In this document: piece by piece, positions 7,977 to 17,535 of the stretch
Numbering within the stretch: the stretch's first letter is position 1
Layout of the letters: each line of letters opens with the position of its first letter
Origin: Candidatus Ruthenibacterium merdavium
GTDB lineage: Bacteria > Bacillota > Clostridia > Oscillospirales > Ruminococcaceae
Reading direction: 5' to 3'
Length of the DNA stretch: 49,586 bases
Assembly (NCBI GenBank): GCA_019119935.1
Contig: DWWA01000002.1
Location: forward strand, 1-49,586
Notes under the pieces: model-generated
What the model was told of the DNA's origin: nothing
Database searches by the model: none
What the model saw: the letters and a program-made list of their open reading frames with translations, nothing else
Position numbers and translations under genes: made by a program

Positions 7977-8693
7977 TCAGCCCTCCAGCACACTGCCGAG
8001 CGCAACCTCCATCATATCGGTGAAGCTGTTTTGACGCTGCTCGGCCGTTGTTACCTCCTCCGACACAAAGCTGTCGGAAATCGTAACAAGGCATGCCGCC
8101 TGCTTTCCCGTCACCTTTGCGTTGTGGAACAGCGCAAAGCTTTCCATTTCCACAGCAAGGCAGCCTTTTTCATCGCGCAGGGCTTTCCAATAAGGCGTTT
8201 TATCCTCTCGATAAAATACGTCCGACGAGTGGATGACGCCTTCCAGCAAGGGCTTTTGCAGGCGTTTCGCACTGGCGCGCAAACGATCGTTCAAAGCATC
8301 GCTCGGAAGAATGGTGTCACCTTCCCATCCGCTTTGCGTTTTGGCAAAGCTCGACTCAGAATAAGCCGCCGTTGCCAAAACCAAGTCAAAAATCTTTGCG
8401 CGCTCGGTGTAAGAGCCGGCCGAGCCGATGCGGATGATATTTTCGACGCCGTACTGTGTAAACAGCTCATAAGAATAAATGCCGATGGACGGCATGCCCA
8501 TACCAGAGCCCATGACACTGACCGGTACGCCGTGATAAGTGCCGGTGTATCCCAGCATTCCGCGCACCTGAGTGACCAAACGCACGTCATCTAAAAAATT
8601 CTCTGCAATGAATTTTGCACGCAGCGGATCGCCCGGCATAAAAACGGTTTTTGCAAAATCTCCTGCCTGTGCTGAAATATGCGGTGTTGCCAT
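7977..8693 (-). CDS. deoD: Purine-nucleoside phosphorylase, DeoD type
   Basis: Cleaves purine nucleosides with phosphate to give free bases and ribose-1-phosphate. It is 238 residues, the normal DeoD length. PGDPLRAKFIAE near residue 20 and the phosphate-site region GMGMPSIGIYSYEL near 65 are typical. The active-site SDS (TISDSF, near residue 205) has the catalytic Asp. It lies between fbp (20-base gap) and cdd (1-base gap), so the three are one operon; cdd and deoD together feed ribose into central metabolism. Confidence 0.95.
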   Translation of the reverse strand: MATPHISAQAGDFAKTVFMPGDPLRAKFIAENFLDDVRLVTQVRGMLGYTGTYHGVPVSVMGSGMGMPSIGIYSYELFTQYGVENIIRIGSAGSYTERAKIFDLVLATAAYSESSFAKTQSGWEGDTILPSDALNDRLRASAKRLQKPLLEGVIHSSDVFYREDKTPYWKALRDEKGCLAVEMESFALFHNAKVTGKQAACLVTISDSFVSEEVTTAEQRQNSFTDMMEVALGSVLEG

Positions 8694-8712
8694 ATTCGTA
8701 TCCTCCTTATAA

Positions 8713-10719
8713 TTACGCCGAGCCTTCGGCGCTTGTTTCTTTTAACACGCCCGTGCGGTAAGCCTGCACCAAGGCGCGCAAATCTTGAATTTTTTCTTTG
8801 AGCCGTGCGCCCTCGTCGGTATCTTCCACGCAGATTCGCTTTTGTGAGGTTTCCACTACATTGACAACCGACAAAATATCGCCGTTTTGCTCAATTGCTT
8901 TTTGCAGGCTTTCAAACGGGCTGTGACTGCGCAGCGAGAGCCCGCGCGACGACGACACCAGCGTATAGCCTGCAATGCCGGTTTTCCCTTGATATGCCTT
9001 GCAGAATCCGCCGTCGATCACAAGCAGCTTTCCGCCTGCCTTCAAGGGGCTTTCGCCCGCTTTGGCACGCACGGGAACATGCCCGTTAATAATGTGTCCG
9101 CGCTCTGCATCAAGGCCGAATTCTTCAAAAATACGCATGACTGCGCGCTCGGCCTGTTTCGGGTCGTCGCTTTCAATAAACGTGTAATAGGCATTTTTCT
9201 TTTCTTCATAGGCCTGCGGTTCGCCAATGAAAAAATGTTCAAACACGCTCATTTTATACCGTCCGAACAGCGGCGACAAACGGCCGCACCACAAATACCA
9301 CAAAAAGTCTTGTCCTTCCCGGCGCGCCGCGCTGTTTTCGGGCGCAAAATAACCGTCCCTTGCTTTTTTCTCGCAATAGTCCATCCACGCTCTGCCGCTG
9401 AACCAACCGTCGCGCGTTTTTACGCTGGCAAACCCGCCGCTTTCGTTCATGGGCACTGCGCCGTGAAAGAGCAAGTTTTGATTTTCTACTTTGTAAATTC
9501 CGCCTTTTGCATACAAAAAGCGGATATGCCTCTGCAGGCGTTCGCTCTCTTGGAAGCTTCGGCGCAGTTTTTCCATCACAGCGGCTTCTTCCTGCGTGAG
9601 CTGCGAGGGACACGCAGGGTCTACCGTGGGAAAATCACAGTCGCGCATGCGGTAAGAAACGCCGTCCACTTCCACAGTTTGCGCCGCAAAATCAATGCGT
9701 TCCAAAAGCGCGCGGTCTTCCATTTGAAACTCCGGGTTACGGGCCAGCACCTGACATTCCAGCTTGCAAAGCATCACGGTAATGGCCTTGTGCATTCTCG
9801 CGGCACGGTCAAAATCGCGCCGGGAAGCCAATGTTTCGCCCCCCAAAAGCTTCGGGTAAAAGGCGCTGACATCGGTATCCTTATAAACTTCTTCGGCAAA
9901 CAGCGCAAGCGGGCGCAGGTTTAAACCGTAACTGTCTTCCAGCATTTCCGGGTCGTGGTAGCTGAGCGCCACATGAATGACACTGGCAATACAAACCTCA
10001 CTGCCTGCCGCGGCGCCCATCCACTCAGCGTCATGATTGCCCCATTGAATATCTACCGCGTGATGAGCAATCAGCTCATCCATGATAATATCCGGCCTTG
10101 CGCCGCGGTCAAAGATATCGCCCACAATGTGCAGGCGATGCACCGAAAGCCTGCGAATCAGTTCGCACAGCGCAATGATAAAATCATCCGCTTGTCCGGT
10201 ATCAATAATCGACGATAAAATTCGTTCGTAATAATCCTCTTTCGCGTGGTCTTCAAAATGCGCGTGCAGCAACTCGTCCAAAATATATGCAAAAGTTTTC
10301 GGCAAACGTTTGCGCACGAAGCTACGCGTGTACTTTGATTCTGTCACACGGCATACTTCCAGCAGGTAAAGCAGTGTTTTTCGATACCACTGTTCCAAAT
10401 CGCTTTGGCGTTCCTTTAATACCGGAAGCTTTTGTACCGGGTAATAAATCAGCGCGGCAAACTCCGCACGCTGTGCAGGCAGTTCCATATCGGGCTTTTG
10501 TGCCAGAACTCGCTCCACTTTTTCCCGAATGACACCGGACGCATTCGAAAGAATGTGCGTAAACGCCTCGTATTCTCCGTGCAGGTCACTCATAAAATGC
10601 TCTGTCGGCTTGGGCAGTTTCAAAATGGCCTGCAAGTTAATCATTTCTTCGCTCGCGGCGGCAATCGTCGGATAGTCTTTCGCCATCCATGTTAAAAACT
10701 TTTTTTCGCTTAACTGCAT
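8713..10719 (-). CDS. fbp: Fructose-1,6-bisphosphatase, class III
   Basis: Hydrolyses fructose-1,6-bisphosphate in gluconeogenesis. The protein has 668 residues and matches the long Firmicutes class III enzyme, which belongs to the metallophosphatase fold. Metal-binding motifs are visible as SDLHGEYEAF near residue 44, VGDIFDRGARPD near 195, and WGNHDAEWMGA near 222, with a later NGHVPV. The ribosome site GGGAGG lies 13 bases before the ATG. It is the first gene of the operon with deoD and cdd; ribose from nucleoside breakdown could be routed through the pentose phosphate pathway to hexose phosphates. Confidence 0.95.
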   Translation of the reverse strand: MQLSEKKFLTWMAKDYPTIAAASEEMINLQAILKLPKPTEHFMSDLHGEYEAFTHILSNASGVIREKVERVLAQKPDMELPAQRAEFAALIYYPVQKLPVLKERQSDLEQWYRKTLLYLLEVCRVTESKYTRSFVRKRLPKTFAYILDELLHAHFEDHAKEDYYERILSSIIDTGQADDFIIALCELIRRLSVHRLHIVGDIFDRGARPDIIMDELIAHHAVDIQWGNHDAEWMGAAAGSEVCIASVIHVALSYHDPEMLEDSYGLNLRPLALFAEEVYKDTDVSAFYPKLLGGETLASRRDFDRAARMHKAITVMLCKLECQVLARNPEFQMEDRALLERIDFAAQTVEVDGVSYRMRDCDFPTVDPACPSQLTQEEAAVMEKLRRSFQESERLQRHIRFLYAKGGIYKVENQNLLFHGAVPMNESGGFASVKTRDGWFSGRAWMDYCEKKARDGYFAPENSAARREGQDFLWYLWCGRLSPLFGRYKMSVFEHFFIGEPQAYEEKKNAYYTFIESDDPKQAERAVMRIFEEFGLDAERGHIINGHVPVRAKAGESPLKAGGKLLVIDGGFCKAYQGKTGIAGYTLVSSSRGLSLRSHSPFESLQKAIEQNGDILSVVNVVETSQKRICVEDTDEGARLKEKIQDLRALVQAYRTGVLKETSAEGSA

Positions 10720-10866
10720 TGTTCGCCATCAACCTCCCTTGCCGGTACGCGGCATGCCGATTTGCACTGCAATAACAGTGTACCATAATTCCATCAAATA
10801 TGCTATACTTATGCGTAGCCGCAAACGATTTGCGCGGCCAAAGCCACTTGAAAAGGAGCATGTTTC

Positions 10867-11763
10867 ATGGATGTCACGCCAACACGCTGTACCCTTTGTC
10901 CGCGCAAATGCAGGGCAGACCGCACAAAGCGCGCAGGCTTTTGCGGTGCGCCGGGAACTCTGCGCGTTGCCCGTGCCGCACTGCATCATTGGGAAGAGCC
11001 TTGTATTTCCGGCACAAACGGCTCCGGCACAATTTTCTTTTCCGGCTGTCCGCTTCGGTGCTGCTATTGTCAAAATTACGCAATCAGCGCAGAGGGGCTC
11101 GGCAAGAATATTACCACAGAGCGTTTGGCGGAAATCTTTCTCGAATTGCAAGCGCAGGGTGCGCACAATATCAATTTAGTCACAGCGGCCCCTTATGTGC
11201 CTTGGATCATCGAAGCGCGCAAAATTGCGGGAACAGCGCTTCACGTTCCGTTTGTTTATAACACGAGCGGATATGAAAGCGCCGATACCATTCGCATGCT
11301 TTCCGACGTTGTCGACGTTTGGCTGGCTGATTTAAAATATGTGTCCGCAGAATTGTCCGGCGAATATTCACAGGCCCCCGATTACTTTCCTGTCGCCTTT
11401 GCCGCTTTGCGCCAAATGTGCGAGCTGGCAGGCGCGCCTGTCTATGGCAATGACGGCACACTGCACCGCGGGGTGATTGTTCGGCATCTGCTTTTGCCGG
11501 GCTGCCTTTCAGACACATTTGAGGTTCTGCGTCATCTTGCCGCACTCTCGAAAGAACTGCCGTTTTTAATCAGTTTGATGAGCCAGTACACCCCGTTTTA
11601 TAAAGCCAAAGAGCACCGGAACCTTTCGCGGCGGATTTCCACTTATGAGTACCGCAAAGCCGTTGACTTTGCGCTGAGCCTGGGACTGGACAACGGCTTT
11701 TTGCAGGAAAAATCAAGCGCCAAGGAAGAGTATACCCCGCCGTTTGATTTGATGGGTGTATAA
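10867..11763 (+). CDS. PflX-like radical SAM protein
   Basis: A 298-residue radical S-adenosylmethionine protein related to pyruvate formate-lyase activating enzymes (COG1313, PflX group). The cluster motif is Cys61-x3-Cys65-x2-Cys68 (SGCPLRCCYCQN). Four further cysteines at residues 8, 11, 15 and 26 precede it, as in other members, and may hold a second metal site. The substrate is unknown. It is transcribed away from fbp and is monocistronic with its own terminator. No partner glycyl-radical enzyme is adjacent, so a true activase role is not supported. AAAAGGAG lies upstream of the ATG. Confidence 0.85.
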   Translation: MDVTPTRCTLCPRKCRADRTKRAGFCGAPGTLRVARAALHHWEEPCISGTNGSGTIFFSGCPLRCCYCQNYAISAEGLGKNITTERLAEIFLELQAQGAHNINLVTAAPYVPWIIEARKIAGTALHVPFVYNTSGYESADTIRMLSDVVDVWLADLKYVSAELSGEYSQAPDYFPVAFAALRQMCELAGAPVYGNDGTLHRGVIVRHLLLPGCLSDTFEVLRHLAALSKELPFLISLMSQYTPFYKAKEHRNLSRRISTYEYRKAVDFALSLGLDNGFLQEKSSAKEEYTPPFDLMGV

Positions 11764-11798
11764 CAGGTCTTTCTTTTCCATTCCCTCAAAAATTCCTC

Positions 11799-11843
11799 TC
11801 TCCGACGTTTCAAGCCACAGCGGCCGGACGTCGGAGATTTTTT
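11799..11843 (+). terminator. Intrinsic terminator after the radical SAM gene
   Basis: TCTCCGACGT pairs perfectly with ACGTCGGAGA around a 19-base loop, followed by six to seven Ts. Confidence 0.9.
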
Positions 11844-12055
11844 ATTGATATATAAAAGGGATTTATTTTATCGCTTTCTGCAAGTGCTCATAAAAGCCAA
11901 AAAGGGTTACTTTTTCGTAAAAGCACTCATTTCTGTCTGTTACAGAGAAAATTTTACTTGTCGGGCACAGCCGGTATTCTTACACAAATTGCGAGCTTAC
12001 TAGTCCGGCAAAAACTCAAAATTCACTCTATGTTGTGTAAAGAAGTACATTCTCA
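11844..12055. other. AT-rich spacer, nothing recognised
   Basis: This is about 210 bases between the terminator and the stop of the hydrolase gene. It contains no open frame of interest and no clear hairpin. Confidence 0.5.
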
Positions 12056-13003
12056 CTATTCGGACAAAAAAGAAATGATATTTTTACTGATTGCTTTGTG
12101 TTCATAATCTTGAACATAATGCGGGCAATCCAATTCGATATATTTTGCACCTTCAATTTGTGAGATATATTCTATTGGAATTCTGCGCCATGTTTCTTTG
12201 TCGAATCCTGTTCCGCCAGAACCATTTGAAATGAATAGCAGCATTGGAAGCTGTGGAGCCCCCATATCATTCACCTTTTGGGCATTTTCCTTTACCTGTT
12301 CCATTTCATTAATCATGGTAACAGTTGCCGTTCGGCTGAAAAAAACGGCTTTATAGATTTCTTTTTCCTCATCTGTTAATGTACCATATTTCATAGCGTC
12401 ACTATTCCAAACTCCCGGAATAAATCGAGTGACACCCAACCTTGCAGCCCAGCTTGTGATACGCAGAAACGGTATATTTATTTGCATATACTCATAATAC
12501 TCCGGCACAGCCATATCAAGCCCAATGATTGCAGAGACTTCATCCGGATATTTCTGTGCCCAATATAAAGCCTCCAGTCCTGACATAGAGTGCGGACAAA
12601 GCACATATGGGGCGGCTAATCCTGCTTTTTTCAATGCGGCTCTTGTATCTTCCAGTATCGAATCAATATCTCGGCTTTTATCAACAATATCGCTGAAACC
12701 ATATCCAAATTTCTCTACAACAGCAATTTGGTATTGATCGCTCAAAAGAGAATAGAGGGATTTAAAATCGAGTATGGGAGAACAAGTACCTCCACCCGAC
12801 ATAAAAACAATCGTCTTGTCACCTGTTCCCTCGATATAAACGCTCATATTGTGTCCGTCAACTTCAACCATTTGTCCTAGCGGTGAAAGCAGTTCCGTTT
12901 CTTTTTTCAGTTGGATTTGATGATTGACAGCTGTGATCAGCAATAATGCAATTAAAAGAACAATGATAGCGCAAAATATCACTTTTATAACCCTTCTTTT
13001 CAT
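12056..13003 (-). CDS. Membrane-anchored alpha/beta hydrolase
   Basis: A 315-residue protein. Residues 8-27 form one strongly hydrophobic segment after a basic start (MKRRVIK), so the enzyme is probably anchored facing outward. The hydrolase fold follows: an oxyanion loop MSGGG near 68-72 and a nucleophile elbow PHSMSG with Ser139, where the usual G-x-S-x-G is replaced by P-H-S-M-S-G. The closing His is probably in CPHYVQD near the C-terminus. The substrate is unknown. It is visibly more AT-rich than its neighbours and stands alone between spacers, suggesting recent acquisition. GGGAAAAGGG precedes the ATG. Confidence 0.82.
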   Translation of the reverse strand: MKRRVIKVIFCAIIVLLIALLLITAVNHQIQLKKETELLSPLGQMVEVDGHNMSVYIEGTGDKTIVFMSGGGTCSPILDFKSLYSLLSDQYQIAVVEKFGYGFSDIVDKSRDIDSILEDTRAALKKAGLAAPYVLCPHSMSGLEALYWAQKYPDEVSAIIGLDMAVPEYYEYMQINIPFLRITSWAARLGVTRFIPGVWNSDAMKYGTLTDEEKEIYKAVFFSRTATVTMINEMEQVKENAQKVNDMGAPQLPMLLFISNGSGGTGFDKETWRRIPIEYISQIEGAKYIELDCPHYVQDYEHKAISKNIISFLSE

Positions 13004-13160
13004 AACCCTTTTCCCATAAACCCCACTTCATTAATTTGCATGCTTGCAGCATGGTGCACATATCTGAATTACACTGTCACTCTGCTTTGTACAAAGCAGA
13101 GCAGACCACCGGCTTTGTTAGCACGATATTTCTTGGTATCTCTCCGTTTCGATCCGTTAT

Positions 13161-13778
13161 CTATGGATTTAATTGCTTTGAAAAACTTTTCCATTTTGAT
13201 ACAGAAGCGACAAATTCTTCTTTTGTAAAAATGGAATTCAAAGCTTCGAGCAAGCCTTTTTTCGAAATGCGAGGGGGAATTCCGATGGAGTCCAGCCACT
13301 TGCGGCGAAAGTCCGCGCTGCCATCCGTCCCGGACAGTCCCTGCTCATATAAATCGGCGTAAGTGATGCGCGGTGCATCGTTTGCTCGTACACCGACACT
13401 TTTTACTCCTGCTCTCTCCAGCGCCTGCAAAATAGCGGCAGACGAAACGCCTTCCACGCCCAACAAGCCTTCTTTTGACGCTTTGGCCTTGCGCTTTTCC
13501 TTTCCCTCACAGGCCGGAATATAGGCGTTCTTCACCGGTAAATCCTGCGCGAGTTGGTTTAGATATGCACGAATCCGAAAGCCTGCCGCGTCGGAATCCG
13601 TGAGGATGACAAGGCCGCGTTTTTCTCCCAAGCGGCGCAAAAGCTGTTTTGTTTCCTTGCTGGTGAAAACAGAAAATCCGCCCACAGGAATGATAAGCGC
13701 ATCGACTAAACCTGCCAGTTTGACCGCGTCGTACTTGCCTTCTACAACAATGACTTCGTTCACGCGCAGCTTTTCCAT
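13161..13778 (-). CDS. rnmV: Ribonuclease M5
   Basis: Matures the 5S rRNA precursor. A Toprim domain covers about residues 8-95, with VVEGKYDAVKL (the catalytic Glu) and LTDSDAAG (the DxD motif). The C-terminal part has the family's conserved KKGLLEALN region. The start ATG overlaps the holA stop (ATGA), with GGGAGGTGG eight bases upstream; a longer frame lies inside holA. The 205-residue length is a little above the usual 180-190. In many Firmicutes rnmV lies beside ksgA; here it follows holA. Confidence 0.9.
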   Translation of the reverse strand: MEKLRVNEVIVVEGKYDAVKLAGLVDALIIPVGGFSVFTSKETKQLLRRLGEKRGLVILTDSDAAGFRIRAYLNQLAQDLPVKNAYIPACEGKEKRKAKASKEGLLGVEGVSSAAILQALERAGVKSVGVRANDAPRITYADLYEQGLSGTDGSADFRRKWLDSIGIPPRISKKGLLEALNSIFTKEEFVASVSKWKSFSKQLNP

Positions 13779-14803
13779 CAGCGCCCACCTCCCTGCATCA
13801 TTTCGCACAGCGCCGTTTGAAGCAAAACCTGTTTATCGGCGGTGGAGCGTTTCAGCGCCGCGTCAAGCTCCAGCAAAAGGGCAAGGTTTCTTCGCAGCTG
13901 TGCTTTTTGGTAACGCGACGCAGCCTGCGACGCTTTTTTCAGGCGGTAAGGACTTCCCTTATATTGAAAGTCCCGATAGACGTCTTCATACGTTTTTCCC
14001 GCCTCATAAGCGCATTTCACACGGTATAAATCGGCAAAGGTCCCGCACAGCACCGCGGTCACCGCAATGGGGTCATGCTGAAGCTCAAACAATTCGTTCA
14101 GCTTTCTGAGCGCTTGTGCCTGCCGGCGGCTCTCGACAAGATTCACCAGCTCAAATACGTCCGCTTCGATGTTGACAGTGCTCATCGCACTTACAAGCTC
14201 CGGGCGAATTTCCGTGTATCCGCAGGCGGCCGCCAGCTTCTCGGTTTCGCTCTCCAGCAAAAACAAGTCCGTGCCGCACCGCTCGGCCAATAAACGTGCC
14301 GCTTCCTCCGAAATTGCCGTAGAAAGCTCCTTTGCACGGCGCACCACAAGCTGTTTTGCATCCTTTTCCTGCGGCGCGGCGCACTCGGCGCAAAAGCCGT
14401 TTTTTTCCGCCGCGTCTAAAATCAGCTTGCACTTTTTGCTTTTTGCCGTGCGGTCATCTTTGATGAAAAGCGTAATCACAAATACACTGTTTTCCGCTTG
14501 TTCCATTAAATCGGCCAAGAGGGCCGCATCTGCATCAGAAAGCGCCTGCGGCTCGACAAAAGGCAAAACGAGAACACGACGTGTGCCGAAAAAAGACATC
14601 ATTCCCGCCGCATCCGTTACAGCCGCCAAATCCGGCGCCGGGCCGGGAAAGCGTTCCGCTGTTGTTTGCTCGCACTTTTCTAACCGGCTTTGTGTTTGTT
14701 CGGAAAACCGGCGCAGCTCGTATTCATCTTTTGAATAAAGCAAAAACACCCGCTGTTCCTGCCAGTTTTCCAGCGCTTTTTTCCACTCTTTTTCATACAG
14801 CAC
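13778..14803 (-). CDS. holA: DNA polymerase III subunit delta
   Basis: The clamp-loader subunit that opens the sliding clamp. The sequence is 341 residues, the normal length. VFLLYSKDEYELRRF near the N-terminus matches the delta signature (LLYG-x-D-x-Y). The start is taken as the GTG at 14803, overlapping the end of comEC by 11 bases, with AGGAGG nine bases upstream; no ATG fits. The C-terminal helical domain (RNLALLLELDAALKRS) is typical. The order comEC-holA is widely conserved in Firmicutes, which supports the call. Confidence 0.92.
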   Translation of the reverse strand: MLYEKEWKKALENWQEQRVFLLYSKDEYELRRFSEQTQSRLEKCEQTTAERFPGPAPDLAAVTDAAGMMSFFGTRRVLVLPFVEPQALSDADAALLADLMEQAENSVFVITLFIKDDRTAKSKKCKLILDAAEKNGFCAECAAPQEKDAKQLVVRRAKELSTAISEEAARLLAERCGTDLFLLESETEKLAAACGYTEIRPELVSAMSTVNIEADVFELVNLVESRRQAQALRKLNELFELQHDPIAVTAVLCGTFADLYRVKCAYEAGKTYEDVYRDFQYKGSPYRLKKASQAASRYQKAQLRRNLALLLELDAALKRSTADKQVLLQTALCEMMQGGGR

Positions 14804-16898
14804 CGCTGTTCTCCTCCTTGATGCTCCAGCCCCGTTTCGGATGCAGCCAAAGCTCTGTCTCTTCGCTTTTAATTGTTTGCTGTGCCGAAACGCTTTGCCA
14901 ATGCTCACGCGGGGAAGAGGCAAATAAAATTGTGTCCGCTTTTAAATGTTCTATCTTGCCGCTGCCCGCAAAAAACACCTGAATTTCAGGCATATATTCA
15001 AAATCCATCGCACCGCTTGTCACGGCCGCATACCCTCCGCCGCAGGAAAGAATGGCAGCGCAGCCGTTTTCCTGCCGGAGCACATAAAAGTCGAGGCCCT
15101 CAATCTCTGAGGAAAGTACAGCACGCTGAAAACAATCCGTTTCCACAGTGAAAATCGTTTCACTTTCGAGTGCTTCTCTGAGCGGAAATTGTTCCGGCTC
15201 TTTACGCAGGTCGATTAACAGTTGAATATCATTGCGCTGATGCTCTTTCAGCACTTGGCGAACTTCTGCAATTCCGCTTTCTCCGCCGCGAAACACCACC
15301 GCCGTTGCGTCCGGAGCAAGCACAACAAGCGGTGCATTTTCCGCACTTCCCGCAAATACAACACGAATTACTCCCGAAGTTTGCCACAAAAATACCGCAC
15401 ATGCCGCGGAAGCTAAAAGCGCTGTTATGCAAAAAGCCTTGGGAAAAGAAACCTCATTTTGGTACGCCGCCCATGCAACCACAAATAACCCTATTACAGC
15501 AACGGCTGGATACAATCCGGACAGCATCAGCGTACTTGCCGGGAGCATCGCAGTGGTATGCGCAACCCATTGCAGCCATTTCAAACAAAGGCCGCAGAAG
15601 AACGCAACAGGATAAGCAACTATTCCCAAAAACGGCAGGCCTGCAAACAAAACGGTCATAAATGCACTTGCCATCATCGGAAGTACAAGAGGCGCAATAA
15701 GCAAATTTGCTGCCGCACCATACAGCGAAAGCCCCATATCAAACCAAATGAGAACCGGCGCTGTCGCAAGTACCGCCCCGACAGAAATCATTGTCATTTG
15801 GCCAATCTGCCTAAGCCACGAGGGTGTCGTTTCTTTTTCAAGAATCCATTGCCGCCAAAGAATATCTGCAGTCAACACGCCTAATGTTGCAGAAAAGGAA
15901 AGAAGCAGCCCCACATCGGAAGCCGCATAAGGGTTGAACAGGCACAGCAGCAGCGCAGCAAAGCCTAAAGAAGTGAGCGAATCCTCTTTCTCCCCCATCC
16001 ATTTTGCTGCATAAAATAGCAGCATCGTCACGCCGGCGCGGACAACGGAAGGCGAAAGTCCTACAAGCGCCATAAACAGCAAGCTTCCGCCGCACGCTGC
16101 TAAAAGAGCACTCTTTTTGGAAAGCCATCCGCGCACTGACTCATAAAGCATTCCGCTTACCGCAGATAGATGAAGCCCGGAAACAACCAGCAGATGCGAA
16201 AGTCCTGCCTTTCGCATATCTTCTTCCGTTTGCTTTGAAAGCAAACTGTCATCTCCGATTGTCATGGCCGCAATTAAGGAAGTGTTTTCCCCCGGCAAAA
16301 GCCTTTGAACTGCTTCGATGGATTTTTCTTTCCATCTCTGCCATGCGCCCGCCTCTCCCGGAATACAAAGAATTGCGTTGGGGTCTATCACACTCGCTGA
16401 TAAATACACGCCGTTCGCATAATGATACAATAAGTAACGGTCAGCTTCCGGCATTTCAAACACAACTTCTGCCGTTAAAACATCGCCTTGCTCATATTTT
16501 CCCGGAAGACCAAACCGAACGGAAAACGGCGAAACTTTATTGCCGTCGATTCGCGTTACTTTTGCCCGCACAAACGCGTAGCTCATTTCCTGTGTTTGCG
16601 ATACTTCCTCAATTTCAGCCATGATGACCGCCTGCGTTCCTGCCAGCGCTTGAACCGGCTTCACCACCAATTGCTCATAAGCCATGCGGTGCATCAACGC
16701 AACGGCCCCGCAAAGGAAAAAGACCGCCGCATAACACAGCGCGCTCTTTTTCAGAAAGCGCTTGCGAATAAAAATCACCGCTAAGCCGCCAACAACACAA
16801 ACGGCCGCCGACAGTCCATAGGCTGCCGACGGCCAATATGCGGCAAAAAAGTTCACCGCCAAAAATGAAAATCCGATGGCAGCCAGCAATCTCCTCAT
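14793..16898 (-). CDS. comEC: ComEC/Rec2 DNA-uptake channel with degenerate beta-lactamase-like domain
   Basis: The membrane channel for transformation DNA. The protein is 701 residues. There are two to three membrane segments at the N-terminus, then a soluble segment (about residues 70-200), then the Competence domain with HLLVVSGLHLSAVSG near residue 235 and about eight membrane helices. The last 180 residues occupy the place of the metallo-beta-lactamase domain but show no HxHxDH metal motif. DNA degradation by this domain is therefore unlikely here. It overlaps apt by one base upstream and holA downstream. Whether the cell is naturally competent cannot be judged from this window. Confidence 0.9.
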   Translation of the reverse strand: MRRLLAAIGFSFLAVNFFAAYWPSAAYGLSAAVCVVGGLAVIFIRKRFLKKSALCYAAVFFLCGAVALMHRMAYEQLVVKPVQALAGTQAVIMAEIEEVSQTQEMSYAFVRAKVTRIDGNKVSPFSVRFGLPGKYEQGDVLTAEVVFEMPEADRYLLYHYANGVYLSASVIDPNAILCIPGEAGAWQRWKEKSIEAVQRLLPGENTSLIAAMTIGDDSLLSKQTEEDMRKAGLSHLLVVSGLHLSAVSGMLYESVRGWLSKKSALLAACGGSLLFMALVGLSPSVVRAGVTMLLFYAAKWMGEKEDSLTSLGFAALLLCLFNPYAASDVGLLLSFSATLGVLTADILWRQWILEKETTPSWLRQIGQMTMISVGAVLATAPVLIWFDMGLSLYGAAANLLIAPLVLPMMASAFMTVLFAGLPFLGIVAYPVAFFCGLCLKWLQWVAHTTAMLPASTLMLSGLYPAVAVIGLFVVAWAAYQNEVSFPKAFCITALLASAACAVFLWQTSGVIRVVFAGSAENAPLVVLAPDATAVVFRGGESGIAEVRQVLKEHQRNDIQLLIDLRKEPEQFPLREALESETIFTVETDCFQRAVLSSEIEGLDFYVLRQENGCAAILSCGGGYAAVTSGAMDFEYMPEIQVFFAGSGKIEHLKADTILFASSPREHWQSVSAQQTIKSEETELWLHPKRGWSIKEENSGAV

Positions 16899-17440
16899 TA
16901 TTTAAAGAAAAGCGGAAGCGCCTCCAAAAACAGAATATCTGTCCGCTTGGAAGCATCGCCTTCCGCAAGCACGGCCGCGCGGCCTACTACGGTGCCGTTG
17001 CTGTGGCTCACGAGAGTTTCAATGGCATGCAAGCTGCCGCCCGTACTGATTACGTCATCTACAATCAGAACGCGCTTCCCGTCCATTTTCCCCAAATCCT
17101 CACGGTCAATGACCAGTTTCTGCACGCCCTGCGTAGTAATCGAGCGATCTTCCACCATGAGCGGATCTTTCATATACAGCTTTGCGCTTTTGCGCGCCAG
17201 TACATAAGGCTTGCCGCTCTGGCGGCTCATTTCGTATGCCAAGGGAATGCCTTTCGATTCCGCCGTAATCAAAATATCAAAATCAGGGCATTTTTCGAGC
17301 AGGGCTTTTGCACAAGCAATCGTAATTTCTACATCGCCGAACATAACAAATGCGGCAATGTCCAAATTCTCGTTGACAGGGCACAGCGGCAGTTCGCGCG
17401 TTACGCCTGCTACGGTCAAAGTATATGTTTTTCCCATCAT
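16898..17440 (-). CDS. apt: Adenine phosphoribosyltransferase-like protein
   Basis: A 180-residue type I phosphoribosyltransferase that would condense a purine base with PRPP. The PRPP loop is VLIVDDVISTGGSLHA near residue 120, and FDILITAESKGIPLAYEMS near 55 is the APRT-like substrate region. GGTGAC lies just before two adjacent ATG codons, so the start may be one residue later. The stop overlaps the comEC start by one base. Adenine is the likely base, but a regulator or xanthine transferase cannot be excluded. Confidence 0.82.
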   Translation of the reverse strand: MMGKTYTLTVAGVTRELPLCPVNENLDIAAFVMFGDVEITIACAKALLEKCPDFDILITAESKGIPLAYEMSRQSGKPYVLARKSAKLYMKDPLMVEDRSITTQGVQKLVIDREDLGKMDGKRVLIVDDVISTGGSLHAIETLVSHSNGTVVGRAAVLAEGDASKRTDILFLEALPLFFK

Positions 17441-17459
17441 GTCACCTTTTTCTCATTGG

Positions 17460-17492
17460 CCGCACAAAGGCCGGAAAGCAGCCTTTGTGCGG
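17460..17492. terminator. Strong hairpin between hinT and apt
   Basis: CCGCACAAAGGC and GCCTTTGTGCGG pair perfectly over 12 bp around a nine-base loop. There is no T-run on the minus strand, so it may be a partial terminator, a processing signal or an mRNA stabiliser between the two genes rather than a full stop. Confidence 0.6.
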
Positions 17493-17535
17493 TTTATCGT
17501 TTTCAAGCTTCGGTTCTTTGCTGCAAACAGCGCAA

